Positions 43,407 to 52,451 are shown, counted from the first letter of the stretch. The stretch is DNA of 64,000 bases from 9FT-COMBO-48-23 sp963754385 (GCA_963754385.1 CAVWGE010000005.1:186001-250000), one strand, 5' to 3'. The notes: generated by a model from the letters alone, not told the origin. Translations and numbers: made by a program.

Positions 43407-43496
43407 AGTATACTGAGTATACGTAGTACACTGGGTTTACATAGTAATCAGAGTAAACAGAGTATACAGAGCAAACGTAGTAAACGTAGTAAACAA
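43407..43496 (+). repeat. Ten tandem 9-bp repeats, candidate centromere/operator
   Basis: Ten back-to-back 9-base units, mostly AGTAAACGT, AGTATACAG or close variants (positions 43407, 43416, 43425, 43434, 43443, 43452, 43461, 43470, 43479, 43488). Units 4 (GGTTTACAT), 5 (AGTAATCAG) and 8 (AGCAAACGT) are the most divergent. The array ends 3 bases before the parA ribosome-binding site. Arrays like this are bound by ribbon-helix-helix partition proteins in plasmids. Confidence 0.88.
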
Positions 43497-43510
43497 TAAG
43501 GAGGTATTTA

Positions 43511-44278
43511 TTGAGAATAATAAGTTTAACCAATGAAAAAGGTGGGGTAGGAAAAACGACATGTACTTTAAACCTGGGAGCTGCCCTGGTTAGCCTTGGT
43601 AAAAAGTGTCTTTTAATTGACCTGGACCAGCAAATGGCTTTGACTTATAGTTTTGGTATACCACCTGACCAAATAAAAGAGAGCATATATGAGGTCTTAC
43701 GTGGAGAGGCTAAGCTGGATGCTGCTATGTGGGGGCAGCCCAATAACAACTTATTTGTCGTGCCCGCAAGCCCTAAACTGGCTGGTTTCGACGTGGAAAT
43801 GGCTAACGAAGTAGGTAGTCAGATGTTATTAAAGGAAATCGTGTCCGGCGTCAATGGCTTTGACTATATACTATTCGACTGTCCACCAAGTCTAGGTATG
43901 ATAGTGGTTAATGCCCTTACTGCTGCCAGGGAGATTTTTGTGCCTATGCAAGCTGAATATTTAAGCATGCAAGGCATGGCGAGACTGTTAGAGATTGTAG
44001 AACGTGTTAAAAAGCGACTTAATAGCAACCTGGAAATAACGGGAATTATAGGTACGATGTACGACCAGAGGCGTATTTTGAACAGAGAGGTTATTGCGAA
44101 AGTAGAGGAGCATTTCCCAGGCAAAGTTATAGGCGTAATTCGGGATTGTATAAGCCTGGCAGAAGCACCATCAAGGTGCTGGGATATTCTAGAATACAGA
44201 CCGAATAGCCTGGGTGCTCAGGATTTTATGGCTCTAGCTCAGAGAGTAGTACAGATGGAGGTGCATTATGGAGCGTAG
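43511..44278 (+). CDS. ParA-family partition ATPase
   Basis: 255 residues, the short Soj-like form without an N-terminal DNA-binding domain. Seen: deviant Walker A KGGVGKTT (10-17), LLIDLDQQMALTYSFG, ILFDCPPSLGMIVVNALTAA and VPMQAEYLSMQGMARL. Starts at TTG with AGGAGG 6 bases upstream. The next gene, a ribbon-helix-helix protein, overlaps its end by 11 bases. ParA with such a partner and an upstream repeat array is the layout of plasmid type Ib segregation systems. Confidence 0.93.
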   Translation: MRIISLTNEKGGVGKTTCTLNLGAALVSLGKKCLLIDLDQQMALTYSFGIPPDQIKESIYEVLRGEAKLDAAMWGQPNNNLFVVPASPKLAGFDVEMANEVGSQMLLKEIVSGVNGFDYILFDCPPSLGMIVVNALTAAREIFVPMQAEYLSMQGMARLLEIVERVKKRLNSNLEITGIIGTMYDQRRILNREVIAKVEEHFPGKVIGVIRDCISLAEAPSRCWDILEYRPNSLGAQDFMALAQRVVQMEVHYGA

Positions 44279-44627
44279 GTTAGGCAGAGACCCTTTTGCT
44301 CAAAGTGGCTTAGATAAGATTTTTACGCCAGTTGTAGAGCAAGCGACTACACCTACTCCAAAGCCAACAATAGTTAAGGCAAAACCACGTATTAAAGCAA
44401 GTGGCGGGGTAAATATCCCCGACGTGTCCGCTGTTAGTACCTCTGAATCATCTAGTCTCTCTACATCAGCTAAAGGATTGCCAGAAGGCTGGACTAGAGC
44501 TACTTTTATCGTGCGTCAGGACCTGGTACACAAGGTAAAAAGAGCTGCTTATTGGGATAGGAGGCAGATTAAAGACTTGGTAACCGAAGCTTTAGACGCT
44601 TATCTGGTAGACAAAAAGACGGACTAA
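44268..44627 (+). CDS. Ribbon-helix-helix protein, probable centromere-binding partner of ParA
   Basis: 119 residues. The N-terminal ~70 are low-complexity and likely disordered (TPTPKPTIVKAKPRIK, SSSLSTSAKG). The C-terminal ~40 (RATFIVRQDLVHKVKRAAYW...DLVTEALDAYLVDKK, about 77-116) have the beta-strand and two-helix pattern of CopG/ParG-type proteins. An N-terminal flexible arm plus ribbon-helix-helix domain matches ParG-like partition factors, where the arm stimulates ParA ATPase. Coupled to parA by an 11-base overlap. It is the natural candidate to bind the 9-bp repeats. Confidence 0.75.
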   Translation: MERRLGRDPFAQSGLDKIFTPVVEQATTPTPKPTIVKAKPRIKASGGVNIPDVSAVSTSESSSLSTSAKGLPEGWTRATFIVRQDLVHKVKRAAYWDRRQIKDLVTEALDAYLVDKKTD

Positions 44628-44676
44628 CCTTAGAGCGAAAAACACGGATTAACAGGGATTAACACAATTTTGAATG

Positions 44677-44750
44677 TCGGGGCGAGAGGACTCGAACCTC
44701 CGACCTCAGCGTCCCGAACGCTGCGCGCTACCAGACTGCGCTACGCCCCG
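44677..44750 (-). tRNA. tRNA-Pro (anticodon CGG)
   Basis: Cloverleaf read by eye, 74 bases: acceptor CGGGGCG/CGCCCCG, D arm GCGC/GCGC, anticodon arm CAGCG-TTCGGGA-CGCTG (anticodon CGG), T arm GGAGG-TTCGAGT-CCTCT, discriminator A. CCA is not encoded. Its 3' end is duplicated at 43327. Confidence 0.95.
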
Positions 44751-44759
44751 CCACCGCAT

Positions 44760-44788
44760 ATTATAAGCGGCTTTAATTTCTGGGGCAA
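44760..44788 (-). promoter_or_regulatory. tRNA-Pro promoter
   Basis: On the minus strand TTGCCC (44788-44783), 17-base spacer, TATAAT (44765-44760), ending 9 bases before the mature tRNA 5' end. Confidence 0.7.
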
Positions 44789-44850
44789 GCAGTGGTACAC
44801 TAACAGTGTCCATATGACGGTGAAGCGCAATGACAATGGACTAAAAGAAG

Positions 44851-46038
44851 ATGAAGTACTGTGTTCTTATAATCGACGGTGCCGCCGGCTGGGCATTGCC
44901 TGAGCGTGGAAATAAGACCTGTCTGGAGCTTGCCCATGTCCCGAATCTGGAGGCAATGGCACGGGAAGGGTTTGTCGGGCTGGTCCGGACTGTGCCGCAG
45001 GGGATGGAGCCCAGCAGCGCCTGTGCCTGTATGTCGGTGCTTGGCTATGACCCGAAGGTCTATTACCGGGGAAGGAGCGCTATCGAAGCCAGGAGTATGG
45101 ATATTCCTGTTGCCAAAGACGAGGTTGTTTTCCGCTGCAATTTGGTCGCCGTCCGTGACGGAAAGATGTGGAGCTATAGCTCGGGGCATATCGACACCGA
45201 CGAAGCCCAGGCACTTGTCGCAGCTCTAAATGAAAAGCTTGGCAATGACAAGATACATTTTTATCCCGGTGTTCGGTATCGGCATATATGCAAGATAAAA
45301 GGGCATGATGATACGCTTCTGGCTAACTGCACTCCGCCGCATGATATACCGGATAAGCCCATCGCTGAGTTTCTTCCTCAAGGCTCTGGCAGCGACCTGT
45401 TACGAGACCTTATGGAAAGGTCTAAAGCTGTGCTTAAAAAGCATCCGGTGAATTTAGAGAGGCAGGCTCGCGGTGATATTCCGGTGACGATGATTTGGCT
45501 ATTCTGGGGCAGCGGGCGAATACCCGAGATGCCGTCTTTCAAGCAGATTTATGGCCTCGGGGCGGCTATGACATCCGGGGTTGACCTTCTCCGCGGCTTA
45601 GCCGGGATGGCGGATATGGCAGTGTTGGATATACCGGGTGTGACCGATGGTCTGGATAATGATTACGCAGCCCAGGCGGTCGGAGCTTTGAAGGCGCTGG
45701 AAAAGTATGATTTGGTTGTCATCCACATTGAAGCACCGGATGAGGCAGCTCATGCCGGTTCGGTCGATGATAAGATAGAGGCTATACAGATGGTGGATAA
45801 AGAAGTTGTCAGCCGCATACGCTCCTGGAATCCGGATGCAATTCGGGTTCTAGTCTTGCCTGACCACCCAACGCCGATAAAGATTCAGACTCACACTGAT
45901 GAGCCGGTACCATTTATGCTCTGGGGTTCCGGGTTTGCCTCCAACGGGGCAAGAGGGTTCACCGAGACCGAGGCTAAAAGCACTGGCATCTTTATTGAAG
46001 ACGGTTATAATATTATGATTCAACTGAAACGTATATAG
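44851..46038 (+). CDS. apgM: Cofactor-independent phosphoglycerate mutase, archaeal type (ApgM)
   Basis: Interconverts 3- and 2-phosphoglycerate in glycolysis/gluconeogenesis. 395 residues, the short alkaline-phosphatase-superfamily ApgM form. Seen: VLIIDGAAGW (metal Asp near residue 9), EPSSACACMSVLGYDP with the catalytic serine, YYRGRSAIEA, and the C-terminal metal residues in HIEAPDEAAHAG and VLPDHPTP. It lies opposite to the tRNA-Pro gene. Several anaerobic bacteria carry this type. Confidence 0.93.
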   Translation: MKYCVLIIDGAAGWALPERGNKTCLELAHVPNLEAMAREGFVGLVRTVPQGMEPSSACACMSVLGYDPKVYYRGRSAIEARSMDIPVAKDEVVFRCNLVAVRDGKMWSYSSGHIDTDEAQALVAALNEKLGNDKIHFYPGVRYRHICKIKGHDDTLLANCTPPHDIPDKPIAEFLPQGSGSDLLRDLMERSKAVLKKHPVNLERQARGDIPVTMIWLFWGSGRIPEMPSFKQIYGLGAAMTSGVDLLRGLAGMADMAVLDIPGVTDGLDNDYAAQAVGALKALEKYDLVVIHIEAPDEAAHAGSVDDKIEAIQMVDKEVVSRIRSWNPDAIRVLVLPDHPTPIKIQTHTDEPVPFMLWGSGFASNGARGFTETEAKSTGIFIEDGYNIMIQLKRI

Positions 46039-46086
46039 GCAAGTAGAAACTGCTTTCCAGATAGTTTAGAATAGGCAGGAGGGGAA

Positions 46087-47298
46087 ATGGCACTAATAGT
46101 CCAGAAATACGGCGGTAGCTCGGTGGCCGATGCTGAGAAGATCAAAAATGTGGCTCGGCGCATAGTTGAAACCAGGGATAAGGGAAATGAAGTGGTTGTG
46201 GTTGTCTCAGCCATGGGCGAGACCACCGACGAACTGATTCAGCTAGCGAGACAAGTCAATCCAAAGCCTGAGGAGCGGGAGCTCGATGTCTTACTGTCAA
46301 CCGGCGAGATAGTTTCCAGTACTCTCCTGGCTATGGCTTTGCATAGCTTAGGCTGTAAGGCGGTGAGTTTGAGTGGTTTTCAGGCAGGCATCAAGACCGA
46401 TACTACACACAGCAAGGCTCGCATTCTGCATGTTGAACCCAAACGGGTTATTGAAGAGTTGGAGAAAGGCAATGTTGTTATTGTAGCCGGGTTTCAGGGA
46501 ATGACTAAGGATATGGACATTACTACTTTGGGTCGTGGCGGCTCGGATACCACGGCGGTAGCTTTGGCTGCTGCGCTAAAGGCTCAGATATGCCAAATAT
46601 ACACAGATGTTGAAGGTGTGTTTACCGCTGACCCTCGACTTGTGCCTGGAGCTCGTAAACTCAATGAAATAAGCTATGAGGAGATGCTGGAGCTGGCGAC
46701 CTCAGGTGCCAGGGTGATGCATTCCCGAGCCGTGGAGCTAGGTGAGGTTTATAATATGCCGATACTGGTAGCTTCCAGCTTCAGTGATAGGTCTGGTACT
46801 ATTATTCATGGAGGTATTCCAATGGAAGTAAGAAACAAAGTGCGGGGTATTGCGCATGACCTTAATGTGGCTAAGATTACTGTGGTCGGTGTTCCTGACC
46901 AACCGGGGATAGCTTCAGCAATCTTCGAATTATTGGCTAAAGCAAATATAAGCGTAGATACTATCGTTCAAAATGCCAGTATTAACAAGATTACTGATTT
47001 AACCTTTACCGTAGCCAGAGGTGATTTGGATAAGGCAATGTCCCTGGTGCGGCCGATAGCCAAGTCCATCGGGGCTAAGGAGTGTGTCAGTGATTCGACT
47101 CTAGCCAAGGTTAGCATTATAGGTACAGGAATGCAGAATACGCCGGGCTATGCGGCTAATATGTTTCGGGCTCTCTCTGGACAGGGCATCAATATCCAGC
47201 TAATTACCACTTCTGAAATAAGGATAACCTGTATTATTGGTGAGGACAGGGTAGAGGACGCCGTTAGGACGCTACACAAGGCTTTCGAACTAGAGTGA
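46087..47298 (+). CDS. lysC: Aspartate kinase
   Basis: Phosphorylates aspartate, the first step toward lysine, threonine and methionine. 403 residues, monofunctional. Seen: VQKYGGSSVADAEKI (4-18), VVSAMGETTDEL, TLGRGGSDTTAVALAAAL, TDVEGVFTADPRLVPGA and two C-terminal ACT domains (KITVVGVPDQPGIA and KVSIIGTGMQNTPGYAA) for feedback control. AGGAGGGG precedes the ATG. Confidence 0.97.
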   Translation: MALIVQKYGGSSVADAEKIKNVARRIVETRDKGNEVVVVVSAMGETTDELIQLARQVNPKPEERELDVLLSTGEIVSSTLLAMALHSLGCKAVSLSGFQAGIKTDTTHSKARILHVEPKRVIEELEKGNVVIVAGFQGMTKDMDITTLGRGGSDTTAVALAAALKAQICQIYTDVEGVFTADPRLVPGARKLNEISYEEMLELATSGARVMHSRAVELGEVYNMPILVASSFSDRSGTIIHGGIPMEVRNKVRGIAHDLNVAKITVVGVPDQPGIASAIFELLAKANISVDTIVQNASINKITDLTFTVARGDLDKAMSLVRPIAKSIGAKECVSDSTLAKVSIIGTGMQNTPGYAANMFRALSGQGINIQLITTSEIRITCIIGEDRVEDAVRTLHKAFELE

Positions 47299-47312
47299 GA
47301 CGCGGCTTAGCG

Positions 47313-47531
47313 CTATACAGCGACAACTTCTTTTATATCGGATATTTCTTGTTTCAGTATCTTCTCTATGCTGTTCTTTAGGGTCATAGATGAGAATGGA
47401 CAACCAGCGCAGGCACCAGTAAGTCTCAGGCTGACTATGCCTTCTTTAACGTCAACTAATTCTACGTCTCCTCCGTCGGCATTAAGACTCGGTCTGATGT
47501 TGTTTAAGACTTCTTGTATTTTATCTTTCAC
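47313..47531 (-). CDS. NifU-like Fe-S scaffold protein (C-terminal domain)
   Basis: 72 residues, only the NifU C-terminal domain. The cluster-binding CAGC (C41-C44) lies in GACAGCPFSSMTLKNSIEKIL. It would hold or pass Fe-S clusters, relevant to the many Fe-S enzymes here. Starts at GTG with AGAGGAAG upstream; convergent with lysC. Confidence 0.93.
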   Translation of the reverse strand: MKDKIQEVLNNIRPSLNADGGDVELVDVKEGIVSLRLTGACAGCPFSSMTLKNSIEKILKQEISDIKEVVAV

Positions 47532-47710
47532 AGGTTCTTCCTCTTGCTTTCGTTTATTTTTTTATGAAAATAAGCTAACATAATCAGTCTGTTTTGTCAA
47601 AGTTAACTTTTTATTTAGCTTGAGGTACTTGACATTGTCCGCTTTTTTTGACACAGTGACTGCGGTAAAATAGTAAGGTTATTCTGGAGAGGTAATACAG
47701 AGGAAAAGCA

Positions 47711-48547
47711 ATGCCTGACCGTGAAGAAGATAAGGCTAGACTGAGACGAAAAGCCAGCCAGGAAGCTATTTCTCTGGCTATGCAGAGTCGGTGGCAGGAA
47801 GCAGTGACTGTCAATCAGAATATAATAGAGCTTTTCCCCACCGATATCGACGCCTACAACCGCTTAGGCAGAGCGTTTATGGAATTGGGCGAATTTGCCA
47901 AAGCTAAAGAGGCCTATAGCCGAGGTTTAAAGCTTGACCCGAATAATGCTATCGCTCAGAAGAATCTACAGCGGCTGTCTCTGTTGCCAGCTTCCAAGGT
48001 TAAAGTAAAAGAGGAACGCCGTGAGGTCGCCCCGGACCTTTTCATCGGTGAAATGGGAAAAGCCGGGGTGGTAAACCTCCAAAATCCGGCACCGGCAAAG
48101 GTATTAGCCAGGATGGCTGCCGGTAACCAGGTTTATTTGAAGGTGAAGCGGCAGCAGCTTATCATAGAAAACGAGCAGGGAGAATACCTCGGGCTGGTTG
48201 AGCCACCTCATGGTTTTCGCCTGGCTAGATTGATAGAGGGTGGCAATAAGTACGCTGCGGCTATCGTGAAGATTGATAATAGTACTGTAAGGGTAATTAT
48301 TCGAGAGGTATTTCAGCACCCAAGCCAGATTGGGCGTCCTTCTTTTCCAGTTAAGGCTGTCGAAGGTTTTCAACCTCATGTTAAAGATACTCTGCTTAGA
48401 CACGAGGCTGGGGAAGAGGAAGCCTTTGAGGAGGGTGAGGAAGTCGAACTAGAAGAGGGTGAACTCATACCCGAAGGCTTCTCAATATTTGAGGGAGTAC
48501 CGCCTGACGAGGAAACGATGATAGAAGAAGAGTTCCCGGAGGAATAG
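47711..48547 (+). CDS. Tetratricopeptide-repeat protein with acidic tail
   Basis: 278 residues, soluble. TPR-like helices span about 10-85 (AYNRLGRAFMELGEFAKAKEAYSRGLKLDPNNAIAQKNL). A middle domain follows (VYLKVKRQQLIIENEQGEYLGLVEPPHGFRLARLIEGGNKYAAAIV), then a very acidic C-terminus (EEEAFEEGEEVELEEGEL). The specific role is unknown. It directly precedes gyrA by 43 bases and may share its transcript. Confidence 0.8.
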   Translation: MPDREEDKARLRRKASQEAISLAMQSRWQEAVTVNQNIIELFPTDIDAYNRLGRAFMELGEFAKAKEAYSRGLKLDPNNAIAQKNLQRLSLLPASKVKVKEERREVAPDLFIGEMGKAGVVNLQNPAPAKVLARMAAGNQVYLKVKRQQLIIENEQGEYLGLVEPPHGFRLARLIEGGNKYAAAIVKIDNSTVRVIIREVFQHPSQIGRPSFPVKAVEGFQPHVKDTLLRHEAGEEEAFEEGEEVELEEGELIPEGFSIFEGVPPDEETMIEEEFPEE

Positions 48548-48590
48548 TTAATTGCCTTTGAAGCCAGCGAATCTTTCAGGAGAAGATTAA

Positions 48591-51050
48591 ATGGAAGTCG
48601 GAGTAATAAAGCCGGTTATCATTGAAGAGGAGATGAAGAGCTCCTACCTTGCCTATGCCATGAGTGTCATAGTTTCTCGAGCTCTGCCCGATGTGCGTGA
48701 TGGCTTGAAACCGGTGCACAGACGGATACTCTATGGCATGGATGGCCTGGGTCTCCGTCATACCAGTTCATATAAGAAGAGCGCTCGCATAGTCGGTGAC
48801 GTGATGGGTAAGTATCATCCTCACGGGGATGCGCCGATATATGAAGCTATGGTCAGAATGGCACAAGATTTTTCTATGCGTTACAGGCTTGTTGACGGGC
48901 AGGGCAATTTCGGCAGCATGGATGATGACCCGCCGGCGGCCATGCGTTATACCGAAGCTCGCCTGGCGAAAATTGCCGAAGAAGTGCTGGTTGATATTGA
49001 TAAAGATACCGTTGATTTCATGCCTAATTTTGATGATAGCTTGAAGGAGCCAACGGTTTTGCCAGCCAGATTGCCCAATCTGCTGGTGAATGGCTCATCA
49101 GGTATTGCTGTAGGCATGGCTACCAATATCCCGCCTCATAACTTAAGTGAGGTGTGCGAGGCTATCAGCTATCTTATCGATAACCCTGAGGCTGATGTTG
49201 AAGATTTGATGAAGATTGTTAAGGGGCCTGATTTCCCCACCGGAGGCATTATTTTAGGGCGGCAGGGTATTAAGAGCGCTTATGCCAGCGGGCAAGGAAA
49301 GGTTGTGGTTCAGGCTAAAGTTACCGATGAAAAATTGAGGGGTGGACGTCAGCAATTGATCATAACCGAGCTCCCTTATCAGACCAATAAAGCTGCCTTG
49401 GTGGGAAGGATAGCTGAACTGGCCAGGGAGAGGAGAATCGAGGGGATAAGTGAGGTTCGCGATGAATCGGACCGCCATGGTATGAGGGTAGTTATAGGGC
49501 TGCGAAAGGATGCTCAACCCACCAAGATTTGCAACAACCTCTACAAATATACTCCCATGCGGTCCTCTTTCTTTATTAACATGTTGGCTCTGGTCGATGG
49601 GCAGCCTCGAGTCATTAACCTTAAGGAAGCTTTAACTTGCTATATAGATTTTCGTCGGGAGGTTATCACCCGCCGTTCCCAGTTTGACCTCCAGAAGGCG
49701 AAGGACCGAGCCCATATCCTGGAAGGCTTCAGAATTGCCCTCGACCGCCTGGATGCGGTTATTCAGACTATACGAAAAGCAGAGACGGTTGATTCAGCTC
49801 GAGCCAGCCTGATGAAGAACTTCGACCTGTCTCAGATTCAAGCTCAGGCTATACTTGATATGCAGCTACGTCGGTTGGCTCAGTTGGAGCAGCAAAAAAT
49901 AGTCGATGAGTATAGCGAAGTGGTCAAGAACATCGCTTATCTTGAAGACCTTCTGGCAAATCCGAAGAAAATACTCTTTCTTATTAAGCAGGATGCCACC
50001 GAGCTTAAGAAGGGGTATGGCGACCAGCGCCGCACTGCGATTAAACGGGAAGAGGCTGAGGAGTTTCAGGATGAGGACCTTATTCCCCATCAGGATGTGG
50101 TGATTACGCTTAGCGAACAGGGGTATATAAAGAGAATACCGGCTACAACGTATCAAAAACAGCATCGGGGAGGTGTCGGCGTCACGGGAATGGTTACCCG
50201 GGAAGCTGACATGGTGAAGCATTGCGTAGTAGCTGATACTCATGATAACTTACTGCTGTTTACCAATCGGGGTAAGGTTTACCGGCTTAAATGTTATGAT
50301 ATCACTCAGGATTTATCGCGGACGACGAAAGGGACAGCTTTGGCTAACCTGTTGTCCATCGACCCGAAGGAGCAGATAACCGCATTGGTGGTGGCAAAAG
50401 ATTTCACCCCCGGCTTGTTTATGGTTATGGCTACTTCGAGAGGTATAGTGAAGAAGACAAGTTTTGACAAATTTGCTTCGGTCAGAAGCAGCGGGCTTAT
50501 CGCCATGAAGCTTCGAGGAGACGAAGAGTTGGTGGCGGCTGAGATGGTGACGCAAAAAGGTGAGGTCATTTTGGTATCTCAAAATGGCCAAGGTATCAGG
50601 TTTGCTGTAAAGGGCTTACGTCCGGCATCTCGGACTAGTGGTGGAGTGCGTGGCATCAGGCTTAGTTCCGGTGACTGCATGGTGGCGATGGGTGCCGTCT
50701 TTCGTGATGCTGACCTGCTTACGGTTACGGAGAACGGTTTTGGTAAGCGTAGCCGTGTGCGGAACTTTCCCCTGCGGGCGCGTGGTGGTAAGGGTGTAAT
50801 CGCCCATCGAGTTAATGAAAAGACGGGCAAGGTTATCGCAGCTAACCTTGTCCCTAGAAATCAGCACGTTATTATCGTTTCAGCCAAGGGCATTGTCATC
50901 CGTATCTCTGTGGATGAAGAGGTTTCGCTTCAGGGCAGAGCTACCCAAGGGGTACATTTGAAGAGGCTGGAACAGGATGACAGTGTGGTCTCAATCGCCT
51001 TTGTCCATCAGGGAAATAATAAGGGAGGCGACAAGGCTAAGGCTGGGTAG
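48591..51050 (+). CDS. gyrA: DNA gyrase subunit A
   Basis: Cleavage subunit of gyrase. 819 residues. Seen: SYLAYAMSVIVSRALPDVRDGLKPVHRRILYGM, HPHGDAPIYEAMVRMAQ, the catalytic tyrosine in AAMRYTEARL (Y120), and a C-terminal beta-pinwheel with the GyrA-box-like QHRGGVGV. The quinolone-contact serine position is alanine (A81 in HPHGDA). Partner GyrB is encoded at 32481. Confidence 0.97.
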   Translation: MEVGVIKPVIIEEEMKSSYLAYAMSVIVSRALPDVRDGLKPVHRRILYGMDGLGLRHTSSYKKSARIVGDVMGKYHPHGDAPIYEAMVRMAQDFSMRYRLVDGQGNFGSMDDDPPAAMRYTEARLAKIAEEVLVDIDKDTVDFMPNFDDSLKEPTVLPARLPNLLVNGSSGIAVGMATNIPPHNLSEVCEAISYLIDNPEADVEDLMKIVKGPDFPTGGIILGRQGIKSAYASGQGKVVVQAKVTDEKLRGGRQQLIITELPYQTNKAALVGRIAELARERRIEGISEVRDESDRHGMRVVIGLRKDAQPTKICNNLYKYTPMRSSFFINMLALVDGQPRVINLKEALTCYIDFRREVITRRSQFDLQKAKDRAHILEGFRIALDRLDAVIQTIRKAETVDSARASLMKNFDLSQIQAQAILDMQLRRLAQLEQQKIVDEYSEVVKNIAYLEDLLANPKKILFLIKQDATELKKGYGDQRRTAIKREEAEEFQDEDLIPHQDVVITLSEQGYIKRIPATTYQKQHRGGVGVTGMVTREADMVKHCVVADTHDNLLLFTNRGKVYRLKCYDITQDLSRTTKGTALANLLSIDPKEQITALVVAKDFTPGLFMVMATSRGIVKKTSFDKFASVRSSGLIAMKLRGDEELVAAEMVTQKGEVILVSQNGQGIRFAVKGLRPASRTSGGVRGIRLSSGDCMVAMGAVFRDADLLTVTENGFGKRSRVRNFPLRARGGKGVIAHRVNEKTGKVIAANLVPRNQHVIIVSAKGIVIRISVDEEVSLQGRATQGVHLKRLEQDDSVVSIAFVHQGNNKGGDKAKAG

Positions 51051-51074
51051 AGGCGCCTTTCCTGTTTGCAAGCC

Positions 51075-51680
51075 ATGGAAAAAGTGCTACAAATTCTGCA
51101 GGAATTCGGCTTGACTTTTGTGCCTCTCTTCGTGGCTATGGATGCCATCGGTGTCCTGCCCATATTGGTTCCCTTGACGCAGGAAATGAAGACCAAGGAG
51201 CGCAGCCGAACAGTGCGTCTGGCGGTAATTACCGCTCTGGGATTAGGCTTAGGCTTCGTTGCTATCGGCAAGGGCATTTTTATCTTTTTGGGCATTGAGG
51301 TATCCGACTTTCTGGTCGCCGGCGGGCTTATCCTTTTCCTCTTAGCCGCCAAGGAATTAATCACTGGAAAGATGTTTGAAGCTCAGGCTTCGGTTGGAGC
51401 CGATATGCTGGGTGTCGTCCCCATAGGTACTCCTCTTGTAGTTGGACCGGCAGTGCTTACCACCCTGCTGATACTGATTGACCAGTATTCCATCATTATC
51501 GTGGTCGTTTCTTTCATTATTAATCTGGCAATAGCCTGGCTGCTCTTTGCTCAGGCTAACCGAGTGGTGGCTTTCCTGGGACAGGGAGGCGTCAGAGCCA
51601 CATCTAAAATAGTCAGTCTCTTTTTGGCGGCTATTGCCATAAAGATGATTCGCCAAGGTGTCTTACAGGTTTTAGGATAA
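51075..51680 (+). CDS. MarC-family membrane protein
   Basis: About 201 residues with six hydrophobic helices. Seen: FVPLFVAMDAIGVLPILVPLTQEM near the N-terminus and PLVVGPAVLTTLLILIDQYS in the middle, both MarC/UPF0056 features. The transport function of this family is not established. Read from the ATG at 51075; a TTG at 51066 is an equally possible start. It follows gyrA closely. Confidence 0.88.
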   Translation: MEKVLQILQEFGLTFVPLFVAMDAIGVLPILVPLTQEMKTKERSRTVRLAVITALGLGLGFVAIGKGIFIFLGIEVSDFLVAGGLILFLLAAKELITGKMFEAQASVGADMLGVVPIGTPLVVGPAVLTTLLILIDQYSIIIVVVSFIINLAIAWLLFAQANRVVAFLGQGGVRATSKIVSLFLAAIAIKMIRQGVLQVLG

Positions 51681-51711
51681 CGCTCAAACGCGAAGCTGAG
51701 CAGACAGATAG

Positions 51712-52401
51712 GTGAAACTCCTCTTTATTCATGGTTCTGGTAATAACGGCCTGGTCTGGCATTATCAAACCAGACATTTCGCCGATTCTGAAGTTGTCAG
51801 CCTGCCCGGCCATCCTGAAGGCAAGCCTTGCAGCAGCATTGAGGACTATGCCGAATGGCTTCATCAATATGTTCTGGGTAAAGGTTATTCAGAGCTCGTA
51901 CTGGCCGGGCATTCTATGGGCGGTGCCGTCGCTCAGATATACGCGCTGAACTATCCGCAGGATGTTAAAGGCCTTATCCTAATCGGTACCGGAGCCAGAC
52001 TAAGGGTGAAGCCTGACTTTCTTAGCTCGATGGAAGCTGGCATTGAGGCTCCGGCTACCTGGATTAAGAATTTAGTCGAACCCTTCTATAGACGGGTAGA
52101 CCCTGCCGTACGGGAGGAGGTGATTAGTAAAGTAGCTGAGGTGGGCGCTGCCGTGCAGCTTAATGATTTCAGGTGCTGTGACGAGTTCGACATCATGGAC
52201 AGAGTTCACCAGATTACAGCTCCCACATTGGTCATTTGCGGCGCTGAAGACGATATGACTCCGGTCAAGTATTCTCAGTATTTAGCCAATAAAATCGCTG
52301 GCGCCAGGCTGTTTATCTTTGACGGCGGCTCACACTTTGTTTTCATGGAAAAATCTGAGGAGGTGAATCGGGCCATTGAGGAGTTTTTGCGCGGGCTTTA
52401 G
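51712..52401 (+). CDS. Alpha/beta-hydrolase
   Basis: 229 residues. Seen: LLFIHGSGNNGLVW (oxyanion region), nucleophile elbow LAGHSMGGAVAQIYA (Ser near 69), the acid in LVICGAEDDMTPVKYS and the catalytic histidine in FDGGSHFVFMEKSEEV. A full Ser-Asp-His triad is visible. The substrate cannot be predicted. It starts with GTG. Confidence 0.92.
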   Translation: MKLLFIHGSGNNGLVWHYQTRHFADSEVVSLPGHPEGKPCSSIEDYAEWLHQYVLGKGYSELVLAGHSMGGAVAQIYALNYPQDVKGLILIGTGARLRVKPDFLSSMEAGIEAPATWIKNLVEPFYRRVDPAVREEVISKVAEVGAAVQLNDFRCCDEFDIMDRVHQITAPTLVICGAEDDMTPVKYSQYLANKIAGARLFIFDGGSHFVFMEKSEEVNRAIEEFLRGL

Positions 52402-52451
52402 AATCTCCTTTAGCTTGTTTGAGATTTCGGAATAGGGCCGGGGCCGATTTT

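Larger units (their letters stand above)
43327..44707. mobile_element. tRNA-Pro-bounded mini-element carrying a ParA/RHH cassette
   Basis: The 31 bases at 43327-43357 are identical to the 3' end of the tRNA-Pro gene (44677-44707), in the same orientation. Such duplications arise when an element integrates into a tRNA 3' end. The enclosed 1.35 kb holds a 9-bp repeat array, parA and a ribbon-helix-helix gene, and no integrase. It may be a remnant of a larger element or plasmid. Confidence 0.5.

Noticed and set aside
43407..43496. Iterons of a plasmid replication origin
   Set aside because: No replication initiator gene is nearby; the position against parA with an RHH partner fits a centromere/operator better.
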